Origin: Oscillospiraceae bacterium
Lineage (GTDB): Bacteria; Bacillota_A; Clostridia; Oscillospirales; Oscillospiraceae
Direction of reading: 5' to 3'
DNA length: 5,089 bases
Assembly: GCA_017396725.1 (NCBI GenBank)
Contig: JAFQLA010000308.1
Span: 1-5,089 of the forward strand
The notes beneath the pieces were generated by a model that saw only the letters and a list, made by a program, of their open reading frames with translations, did not search any database and was not told the DNA's origin. The position numbers and the translations under genes are program-made. This document shows, one piece after another, positions 1-5,089 of this stretch. How positions within the stretch are numbered: position 1 is the first letter of the stretch; the number at the start of each line of letters is the position of its first letter.

Positions 1-2673
1 GTGCTTGCTTTGTCTCTGTTTTTGGGCGGCATCGCAGCGGCGTGGCTCTTCTGGCTGCAGCCCATGTATGCCGGTCGTACCGCTGCTGCCGGTGAAGATA
101 TCGATCTTACGGAAAGCATGGAAGAGATCGCCGAAAGCTCCCCTGATATCGATTATAACGAAGAGAGCGGCGCCCTCTATACCAACTGCGCGGTTTTGGT
201 GGTGGTAGCCAACGGCACAGATATCGAGGATGTGCGGGATCTGGCGGAAGAGTACGATGCCGAACTGGACAGCGAACTCAAAAGCTTTGGGTTCTATACA
301 TTCCGCTTTGAAGAGGCAAGAGAATATAAAAAGCTCACCCGTATTGTGGAAGATCTGCAGGATGAGGCCATTGTGGAGAGCGCTTCACTGGATTATCTTT
401 TCCTTGCGGATGAAAAGACTGTGGAAGCCCGTGACGCGGCCTTCCCTGATGATCCGTGGACGGCAGAGGATGAGGCGGAAGCTTGGGATGTCTCTTTGCC
501 GGACGGAAACAATTGGGGTATGGAAGCGATCCATGCACCCGGTGCCTGGGGCTATGCCGATGAGATGAGCCCTGTGAAAGTGGGTTTGATTGACGGAACG
601 CCGGATCAGAACCATCCGGATTTAATTATTACCAATTCTTCGGTATTCCTGCAAAATGACACTACGATCACGCAGAATACTTCCTATACGGATACCGGAG
701 ATAATAGCCGGCACGGCACCCATGTAGCCGGCACCATGGCGGCCGGGTGGGATAACGGCATGGGCGTTTCAGGCGTGATCTGCGGTGAGAGTGAGATTTA
801 CCATGCCCGCTATTACACACATGTCGGATCTTCCTACAAGTATCTGGTCAGTGCCTCCACCTATTTGTACATGGTGGAGCATCTTGTGAATCAGGGCGTG
901 CGGGTCATCAATATCAGTGAAGGCTATACCGATGAGCTTGTCTTTGCGGCCAGCAGAGGAAATGCTCAGGCGCGGAATATACTGGAGCAAAATGCAAATG
1001 TTCTGGGCGCTGCGCTGCGCAACCTTATCACACAGCGGGAGGCTGACGGCAAAGAAAGCTTTCTCGTGGTGGTAGCTGCCGGAAATGCAAATAATGATAA
1101 CTTCCATGCCGATGCCAATGCATCTTACGGATATCGTAAGGCAACCGGTTGGGAATGTTTTTGGGGAGATTATGAAAGCGGCAATGTAGATGCTGCATAC
1201 GGCAGTATGTGGGCTGCTGTAACGGATGAGGTGGCAAAGAGCCATATTGTGATCGTTGGCTCGGCCGGACATGATGTAAAGGGCTGGCTGAACAAAACGG
1301 TAGAATATACCTACAGTGCGTTTTCTCTTGTAGGTTCCCGTGTGGACATCGTGGCGCCCGGTGAGCGGATCTATAGCTCTGTTAACGGCAGTTACGCAAA
1401 GATGGACGGCACTTCTATGGCATCTCCCCATGTGGCGGGCGTTGCCGGCTTGATCTATGCCTGCAACCCCGATCTCAGCGGTGCGGATGTGAAAAACATC
1501 CTTCTTGCCACGGCAGGGGATGCGGAATTTGAAGTGGGCGGCACCCACCGTGTGAAGATGGTCAACGCCGAGCAGGCGGTGATCAGCGCGATCCGCTCCC
1601 GTGACGAAGATGTGGAAGAAGTGGTGGACGATCCTTCTGTGACGGTGGCGCCGCCTCTGGATCTTTGCTTCGTGGTGGATACCACCGGCTCCATGGGCGA
1701 TGACATCGATAACGCTAAGGAAAATATGGAAGAGATCCTTGAGAGTCTGCGGGAAAAGACCGCCAACTACCGTGTGGCGCTGATCGACTACCGTGACTTT
1801 GCCGACCGCACAGGAGAAAGCGAAGACTATCCCTGCAGAGTGCAGCTGAACTTCAGCGATAACGATATCATCATCCGCGATGCTATCGATGCTCTGACGC
1901 TGGGCAACGGCGGCGACAACAATGAGACGGTATACTCCGCTTTGATGGAAGCGACGACTTTGAACTGGAGAGAATTCTCCACCAAGGTGATCATCGTTCT
2001 GGGTGACGCGGCGCCGCTGGATCCCGAACCGTACACAGGCTATACCTATGAAACGGTATTGCAGGCTTTGGTGCAGGCCAGGATCGCGCTGGATGGCACG
2101 GAATCCGATGAAGAGGCGCTGGGCGCTTTGGCGACCGATACCATCAGCGTATTCTCTGTGGGCATCGGCACCAATGCCGACGCCAATGCGTTCTTTGAGA
2201 ATATCGCTTTGGAAACGGGCGGCTCCTTCTCCTCTGTGGAAGACGCGGAGGGTGTTGCGGACGCGGTGGTGGAATCCATCGAGCAGATCGAGATCGTGAC
2301 CTCTAAAACGGTTACTATGAATTTCGGCAAAGAACATGCCGGAACCAGGATCTCCATCTATCAGGATGGCGAGTATCGTTTCTCCTTTGCGCTCAATGAT
2401 GTGGGACAGGCTACTGTACCCGATATGGCCTTCGGTTCTTACACATGGGAGTGTGAAGAGCTGAGCCGTCAGGGCAGCTTCGAGATCGAAAAGGATACCA
2501 CGAGTCTGAAGCCTGAGGGCAGAGATATGCATTGGTTTGCGCCCATCCAGCGGCTGTGGCTTCATTCCAAGCTGGAGATCATCCTCTGCGCGGCAGGCGC
2601 GGTGGTGCTGCTGACGGCGATCCCCGTTGTGCTTTCCTGCAGTATGACGGCTTACCGAAAGAAAAAGAAATAA
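1..2673 (+). CDS. Membrane-anchored subtilisin-like (S8) serine protease fused to a vWA domain; 5' end possibly incomplete
   Basis: Predicted extracytoplasmic protease, 890 residues as read from the GTG at base 1. Domains in order: hydrophobic segment 2-24 (signal peptide or anchor, with a possible signal-peptidase site near TAAA 27-30); I9-like propeptide about 60-138; S8 catalytic domain about 172-530; acidic linker 531-550; vWA domain about 551-762; beta-rich domain about 763-835; membrane helix 859-882 followed by YRKKKK, a cytoplasmic stop-transfer tail. The S8 triad is Asp198 (LIDGTPD), His238 (RHGTHVAG) and Ser472 (DGTSMASPHVAG), with oxyanion Asn362 (AAGN). The Asp motif reads D-G-T instead of the usual D-[ST]-G. 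The vWA metal site is visible as D560-x-T562-x-S564, a GGD loop at 637-639 and D669 (VLGDAAP). All catalytic residues are present, so an active enzyme is expected. The n-region lacks positive charge and no ribosome site can be seen, so translation may begin upstream. Substrate and ligand are unknown. The S8 assignment is very secure; the function of the fusion is inference. Confidence 0.93.
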   Translation: MLALSLFLGGIAAAWLFWLQPMYAGRTAAAGEDIDLTESMEEIAESSPDIDYNEESGALYTNCAVLVVVANGTDIEDVRDLAEEYDAELDSELKSFGFYTFRFEEAREYKKLTRIVEDLQDEAIVESASLDYLFLADEKTVEARDAAFPDDPWTAEDEAEAWDVSLPDGNNWGMEAIHAPGAWGYADEMSPVKVGLIDGTPDQNHPDLIITNSSVFLQNDTTITQNTSYTDTGDNSRHGTHVAGTMAAGWDNGMGVSGVICGESEIYHARYYTHVGSSYKYLVSASTYLYMVEHLVNQGVRVINISEGYTDELVFAASRGNAQARNILEQNANVLGAALRNLITQREADGKESFLVVVAAGNANNDNFHADANASYGYRKATGWECFWGDYESGNVDAAYGSMWAAVTDEVAKSHIVIVGSAGHDVKGWLNKTVEYTYSAFSLVGSRVDIVAPGERIYSSVNGSYAKMDGTSMASPHVAGVAGLIYACNPDLSGADVKNILLATAGDAEFEVGGTHRVKMVNAEQAVISAIRSRDEDVEEVVDDPSVTVAPPLDLCFVVDTTGSMGDDIDNAKENMEEILESLREKTANYRVALIDYRDFADRTGESEDYPCRVQLNFSDNDIIIRDAIDALTLGNGGDNNETVYSALMEATTLNWREFSTKVIIVLGDAAPLDPEPYTGYTYETVLQALVQARIALDGTESDEEALGALATDTISVFSVGIGTNADANAFFENIALETGGSFSSVEDAEGVADAVVESIEQIEIVTSKTVTMNFGKEHAGTRISIYQDGEYRFSFALNDVGQATVPDMAFGSYTWECEELSRQGSFEIEKDTTSLKPEGRDMHWFAPIQRLWLHSKLEIILCAAGAVVLLTAIPVVLSCSMTAYRKKKK

Positions 2674-2677
2674 AGTA

Positions 2678-2711
2678 AAAAAAGAAAGGGCCTTACGGCT
2701 CTTTCTTTTTT
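2678..2711. terminator. Bidirectional intrinsic terminator between convergent genes
   Basis: A hairpin with a long stem: the arm at 2678-2692 (A-rich then GAAAGGGCC) pairs with 2697-2711 (GGCTCTTTC then T-run) around a 4-base loop TTAC, with one G-U pair near the loop top. The T-run at 2706-2711 serves transcription from the protease gene, whose stop lies a few bases upstream. The A-run at 2677-2683 reads as a T-run on the minus strand and serves the metallopeptidase gene. The minus-strand stop codon (2710-2712) overlaps the hairpin edge, so both genes share one compact terminator. Confidence 0.9.
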
Positions 2712-3225
2712 ATTCCCGCAATAATGCCCGCCGCTCTTTGTAGTCGGGGAACACGGTGGCTACCAATGCGTAAAAAGCAGGAGAATGGTTTTTATGGACG
2801 ATGTGGGCCAGCTCGTGCACCAGCACATAGTCGATGGCAACGGGGTTATAGCGCATCAGGTGCCAGGAAAGGGAAATGCTGTTTTCGCTGCTGCAGCTGC
2901 CGAAGCGGGTCTTGGCGGAGGTGATCTTCACGCCGCTGGGGGTAAGGCCCATAAGCTTTGCGAAGTATTCCAGCCGCGGGGGAAGATATTCTTTGGCCCA
3001 CTTGCGGTAAAAGGCCTCTTCTTCTTTTGTAAGAGGCGGGTGCGCCTCCAAACGGCGGCGCTGGGCGGAAAGCTTTTCTTCGATCCATTTTTCGTGGGCG
3101 GAGACAAAGCGGTCGATCTCGCTTTGACTCAGGCGCTGCGGCGCGCGGACGAGGAGGGTGCCTTCCCGCGTGATCTCCAGAGAAAGGGTGCGGCGGTCGG
3201 AGCGTTTGAGAATATAGTCAGGCAT
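2710..3225 (-). CDS. YgjP/DUF45-family zinc metallopeptidase (HExxH)
   Basis: Predicted cytoplasmic metallopeptidase-fold protein of 171 residues, close to the usual size for small bacterial YgjP-like (DUF45, WLM-related) proteins. The zinc motif is H137-E-L-A-H141 with H147 (NHSPAF) as the likely third ligand; E138 would be the catalytic base. Upstream lies the family signature RFGSC (107-111), with Phe where Trp is usual, then ISLSW (117-121) and IDYVLVHELAH. The N-terminal third is beta-rich, followed by a charged helical stretch at 35-80 (HEKWIEEKL). There is no signal peptide or membrane segment. The ATG at 3225 is chosen because GGAG at 3232-3235 sits 6 bases upstream; an in-frame TTG at 3237 overlaps that site and is unlikely. 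The gene is monocistronic, convergent with the protease gene and divergent from the NUDIX operon. The physiological substrate of this family is poorly known; family assignment is secure, activity is inferred. Confidence 0.92.
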   Translation of the reverse strand: MPDYILKRSDRRTLSLEITREGTLLVRAPQRLSQSEIDRFVSAHEKWIEEKLSAQRRRLEAHPPLTKEEEAFYRKWAKEYLPPRLEYFAKLMGLTPSGVKITSAKTRFGSCSSENSISLSWHLMRYNPVAIDYVLVHELAHIVHKNHSPAFYALVATVFPDYKERRALLRE

Positions 3226-3231
3226 AGAAAA

Positions 3232-3235
3232 CTCC
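3232..3235 (-). promoter_or_regulatory. Ribosome binding site setting the metallopeptidase start
   Basis: GGAG on the minus strand, 6 bases before the ATG at 3225. It overlaps the alternative TTG codon (3237-3235) and so argues for the shorter 171-residue protein over a version with four extra N-terminal residues. Confidence 0.8.
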
Positions 3236-3251
3236 AAATCGGTTTTTTATC

Positions 3252-3280
3252 ATTATAGCCGCAAACTGACATCGCGGCAA
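3252..3280 (-). promoter_or_regulatory. Sigma-A type promoter of the metallopeptidase gene
   Basis: On the minus strand a perfect -10 box TATAAT (3257-3252) lies 17 bases from a -35-like TTGCCG (3280-3275; 4 of 6 matches to TTGACA). The expected transcription start is near 3245, giving a leader of about 20 bases that contains the GGAG ribosome site. Both the spacing and the -10 match are textbook for a housekeeping sigma factor. Confidence 0.75.
3258..3278. repeat. Short inverted repeat inside the promoter spacer
   Basis: GCCGC (3258-3262) and GCGGC (3274-3278) form a perfect 5-base inverted repeat separated by 11 bases. It fills the spacer between the minus-strand -10 and -35 boxes and overlaps part of the -35. 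The position suits a repressor operator, but 5-base arms can occur by chance, so the role is only a suggestion. Confidence 0.3.
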
Positions 3281-3287
3281 GAATGGG

Positions 3288-3317
3288 TTTTCTTTTTGTT
3301 GCTGATTATGGTACAAT
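3288..3317 (+). promoter_or_regulatory. Extended -10 promoter of the NUDIX-DUF523-truA operon
   Basis: TACAAT at 3312-3317 is preceded by TGG (3309-3311), giving an extended -10 element (TGnTACAAT). The -35 is weak: TTTTCT or TTTCTT around 3288-3294 at 17-18 bases, as is common when an extended -10 is present. The expected transcription start is near 3324, leaving a short leader with the GAGGG ribosome site. No other promoter is evident before the downstream two genes, so this probably drives all three. Confidence 0.65.
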
Positions 3318-3346
3318 GACAAAAACGGATCAAAAGAGGGAAACTC

Positions 3347-3814
3347 ATGAAAAATACCACTCTTTGCTATATTGAAAAAGACGGGCAGTACCTTATGCTC
3401 CACCGGGTGAAAAAGGAAAACGACCTGAATCACGATAAGTGGATCGGGGTTGGCGGCAAATTTGAGGACAAGGAAAGCCCTGAAGAATGCGTGCTGCGTG
3501 AGGCGAAAGAGGAAACGGGCCTTACCCTGACGGATTACCGCTACCGCGGCATCGTCACTTTCGTTTCCGATGAATGGCCCACGGAGTATATGCATCTTTT
3601 CACCGCCCATGAATTTACCGGTGAACTCATTGAATGCGATGAGGGAACGCTGGAGTGGATCGACAAGAAGAAACTGTTGGAACTGACCCTTTGGGAAGGG
3701 GATAAGATCTTTTTGCGCCTGCTGGATACTGATGAGCCTTTCTTCTCGTTGAAGCTGCAGTATGAAGGGGATACCTTGGTTTACGCGGCGCTGAACGGCA
3801 AGGTGATCGTATGA
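3347..3814 (+). CDS. NUDIX hydrolase, MTH1/MutT-like (probable oxidised-purine nucleoside triphosphatase)
   Basis: Predicted cytoplasmic nucleotide pyrophosphohydrolase of 155 residues, full length for an MTH1-like NUDIX enzyme. The NUDIX box is complete: G37, E43, R51-E52, E55-E56 and G58 fit GX5EX7REUXEEXGU with Ala at the U position. The C-terminal half resembles human MTH1 (NUDT1): a Trp at 104 in LEWID, the motif LWEGD (W116, D119) at the place of the MTH1 base-recognition loop MWPDD, then FF-L-LQYEGDTLVYAAL-like strands. In MTH1 the loop aspartates and Trp117 recognise 8-oxo-purines; here one of the two aspartates is Gly118. The likely role is removal of oxidised dGTP or related nucleotides, with dGMP-type product and pyrophosphate. 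The start has GAGGG (3336-3340) 6 bases upstream. It is the first gene of the operon and its stop overlaps the next start by ATGA. Fold and NUDIX chemistry are secure; the exact substrate is inferred. Confidence 0.92.
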   Translation: MKNTTLCYIEKDGQYLMLHRVKKENDLNHDKWIGVGGKFEDKESPEECVLREAKEETGLTLTDYRYRGIVTFVSDEWPTEYMHLFTAHEFTGELIECDEGTLEWIDKKKLLELTLWEGDKIFLRLLDTDEPFFSLKLQYEGDTLVYAALNGKVIV

Positions 3815-4275
3815 GAAAAACGGTTCTTGTCAGCGCTTGCCTTTTGGGGCAAAGCTGCCGGTATGACGGCAAGAGTAAGCCCCATGCCGATGTTCAAAAG
3901 CTTTTAACATGCTGCCATGTGGTTCCTGTGTGCCCTGAGATCATGGGAGGTCTTGCTACGCCCCGTCCTCCTGCCGAGCGCTGCGGGGAAAAGGTCATAA
4001 ACCGCGTTGGCACCGATGTGACGGAGCAGTATTGCCGCGGCGGGGAGGAAACACTGCGCCTTGCCAAGCTCTTCGGCTGCGATACAGCCATTTTAAAAGA
4101 GCGGAGCCCTTCCTGCGGCAGCGGAGAGATCTATGACGGTACTTTTACAAAAAGCCTCCGCGCAGGTGACGGCGTGACGGCGGAACTTTTGAAGAAAAAC
4201 GGGATCCGTGTGATGGGCGAGAGCGGCATTGCGGATTTTTTGAAGGAGTGCAACACAAATGGTGAAGAATTATAA
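3811..4275 (+). CDS. DUF523 family protein (TudS-like, putative Fe-S desulfidase)
   Basis: A 154-residue cytoplasmic protein covering one complete DUF523 domain. Family motifs appear in order: SACLLG (8-13, Cys10), CRYDG (16-20), PVCPE (39-43, Cys41 and Glu43), a GGL..PRPPAE stretch (46-57), and SPSCGSGEIYDG (99-110, Ser101, Cys102). Within DUF523 the characterised member TudS is a thiouracil desulfidase with a [4Fe-4S] cluster held by three cysteines; Cys10, Cys41 and Cys102 here are the natural candidates by motif position, though I cannot align them without tools. Two more cysteines adjoin each other at 34-35. It starts at ATG 3811, overlapping the NUDIX stop by 4 bases, with AAGGTGATC (3800-3808) closely complementary to the 16S rRNA tail, so translation is probably coupled. 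Its end overlaps truA by 17 bases. Family assignment is secure; desulfidase activity is a hypothesis, and most members remain uncharacterised. Confidence 0.9.
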   Translation: MRKTVLVSACLLGQSCRYDGKSKPHADVQKLLTCCHVVPVCPEIMGGLATPRPPAERCGEKVINRVGTDVTEQYCRGGEETLRLAKLFGCDTAILKERSPSCGSGEIYDGTFTKSLRAGDGVTAELLKKNGIRVMGESGIADFLKECNTNGEEL

Positions 4276-4996
4276 GCTGGAGATCGCCTACGACGGTACC
4301 CGCTACTACGGTTGGGAGCATCAGCCTGACCGGGATACCATTCAAGGCAAGCTGGAAACGGTGCTCTCCCGCATGTGCGAACAGGAGGTAGAGGTCATCG
4401 GTGCGGGCCGCACGGATGCCGGCGTACACGCTAAGGCCATGGTGGCAAACGCCCAGATGGATACCCGCCTCTCTCCTGAAGAGATCCGGGATTATATGAA
4501 CCGTTACCTTCCCGATGACATCGCGGTGAAGGAAGTGAAAGAGGCGGCGCCCCGATTCCACGCCCGCTATAAAGCGGTGGGCAAGACCTATTGCTACACC
4601 TGCTTTGTGGGGGATGTGAAACCGGTATTCAACCGCCGCTATATCACCCGCCTTGATTTCAAGCCTGATGTCCGCGCCATGCAGGAAGCGGCAGCGGTGC
4701 TGCAGGGCGAGCATGATTTTAAGAGCTTTTGCGGCAACCCCAAGATGAAAAAATCCACCGTGCGCATGGTGGATACCATCGAGGTGGTGCAGAAGAAGGA
4801 CTATATTTATTTCAATTTCCACGGCACGGGATTTTTGCAGAACATGGTGCGCATTCTGGTGGGCACCATGCTGGAAGTGGGCCGTGGAAAGCTGACCGCG
4901 GCAGATGTGGAGCGGATCCTTGAGGCAAAAGACCGCAAGCAGGCCGGTCCCACGGCGCCTCCGGAAGGCCTGTGCCTTGTGAAAGTGGACTACTAA
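4259..4996 (+). CDS. truA: tRNA pseudouridine(38-40) synthase TruA
   Basis: Converts uridine to pseudouridine at positions 38-40 of the tRNA anticodon arm; cytoplasmic and homodimeric in characterised members. The 245-residue length is typical. The catalytic Asp53 lies in GAGRTDAGVHA (48-58) with Arg51 beside it; other conserved blocks are AYDGT-YYGW (10-19), RFHARYKA (99-106), KTYCY with Tyr111 (109-113), a GTGFLQNMVR block (189-198) followed by ILVGT, and PTAPPEGLCL (231-240). The ATG at 4259 is supported by AAGGAG at 4243-4248, 10 bases upstream inside the preceding gene, a slightly long spacing. The gene overlaps the DUF523 gene by 17 bases in another frame, so it is the last gene of a coupled three-gene operon. 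Nothing is missing and the identification is firm. Confidence 0.97.
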   Translation: MVKNYKLEIAYDGTRYYGWEHQPDRDTIQGKLETVLSRMCEQEVEVIGAGRTDAGVHAKAMVANAQMDTRLSPEEIRDYMNRYLPDDIAVKEVKEAAPRFHARYKAVGKTYCYTCFVGDVKPVFNRRYITRLDFKPDVRAMQEAAAVLQGEHDFKSFCGNPKMKKSTVRMVDTIEVVQKKDYIYFNFHGTGFLQNMVRILVGTMLEVGRGKLTAADVERILEAKDRKQAGPTAPPEGLCLVKVDY

Positions 4997-5022
4997 AAGA
5001 AAAGCCCCGATCTTTAGGCGGC
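4997..5022 (-). terminator. Possible minus-strand terminator just after truA
   Basis: GCCCC (5004-5008) pairs with GGCGGC (5017-5022) leaving one bulged C and an 8-base loop. Read on the minus strand the hairpin is followed by TTTTCTTTT (from 5003 down to 4995), a terminator-like tail. On the plus strand there is no T-run after it. This would serve a convergent gene beyond the right edge, similar to the arrangement at 2678-2711, but the stem is short. Confidence 0.4.
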
Positions 5023-5037
5023 GTTCCCTAGGAATTT

Positions 5038-5060
5038 ATCCGGTTTTGCCCGGATCTTTT
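5038..5060 (+). terminator. Weak candidate terminator for the truA operon
   Basis: ATCCGG (5038-5043) and CCGGAT (5050-5055) form a 6-base stem with loop TTTTGC, followed by CTTTT then C-rich sequence. It lies about 40 bases after the truA stop. The T-run is short, so termination would be modest. Confidence 0.35.
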
Positions 5061-5089
5061 CCCCCGCAGGTATCCCATTTGTCCTTGAA

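Noticed and set aside
769..2565. Long minus-strand open frame (598 codons) opposite the protease gene
   Set aside because: Its product is rich in His, Arg and Ile with no recognisable domain, while the plus strand encodes clear S8 and vWA motifs over the same bases. It is open because the sense codons rarely create stops in that frame.
3226..3237. TTG start giving the metallopeptidase four extra residues
   Set aside because: The TTG overlaps the GGAG ribosome site that is ideally spaced for the ATG at 3225.
2785..3258. Plus-strand open frame of 157 codons opposite the metallopeptidase gene
   Set aside because: Ala/Gly-rich shadow; the minus strand carries HELAH and the rest of the family signature with a good promoter and ribosome site.
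3296..3301. TTGTTG as the -35 box of the operon promoter
   Set aside because: It is only 10 bases from TACAAT, too close for a sigma-A promoter; the extended -10 explains activity better.
3218..3610. Minus-strand open frame spanning the divergent intergenic region and the NUDIX gene
   Set aside because: It crosses both predicted promoters and the NUDIX box on the other strand, and its product shows no family features.
4145..4822. Minus-strand open frame of 225 codons opposite truA
   Set aside because: It lies wholly over conserved TruA and DUF523 coding sequence, has a His-rich product without known motifs, and has no convincing ribosome site.
5026..5036. TTCC-CTA-GGAA near-palindrome after truA
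   Set aside because: Only 4-base arms and no second copy or boundary feature; chance is the simplest explanation.
1..5089. CRISPR arrays, insertion sequences, tRNA or rRNA genes
   Set aside because: No regularly spaced repeats, transposase motifs, cloverleaf-like segments or rRNA stretches were seen on reading the window.

Overview
The window looks like a chromosomal segment from a Gram-positive, probably clostridial (Firmicutes/Bacillota), bacterium of roughly 50-55% GC. This is an inference from purine-rich Shine-Dalgarno sites, compact intergenic spaces, U-tailed hairpin terminators and the gene families present. No marker in the window fixes the genus.

Layout. Positions 1-2673 (+) encode a large secreted or membrane-anchored protein. 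In order it has an N-terminal hydrophobic segment, an I9-like propeptide, a subtilisin-family (S8) serine protease with Asp198/His238/Ser472, a von Willebrand factor A (vWA) domain with a metal-ion-dependent adhesion site, a small beta-rich domain, a C-terminal membrane helix and a lysine tail. It begins at the first base of the window, so its true start and promoter may lie upstream. It converges at 2678-2711 on a strong symmetrical hairpin terminator shared with a minus-strand gene (2710-3225) for a YgjP/DUF45-type zinc metallopeptidase. That gene and the next operon diverge from a 121-bp intergenic region holding two readable promoters and a small inverted repeat.

Positions 3347-4996 (+) form a compact three-gene operon joined by overlaps: an MTH1-like NUDIX hydrolase, a DUF523 protein (the family of the Fe-S thiouracil desulfidase TudS), and the tRNA pseudouridine synthase TruA. 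The three share a plausible theme of nucleotide clean-up and uridine chemistry, but shared function is not shown by the sequence. The last 93 bases contain two possible terminator hairpins of opposite orientation and perhaps the tail of a convergent gene.

The most unusual item is the protease-vWA fusion: an extracytoplasmic protease carrying its own metal-dependent adhesion module and a C-terminal anchor. The other genes are housekeeping types. I found no CRISPR array, insertion sequence, RNA gene or obvious mobile element.
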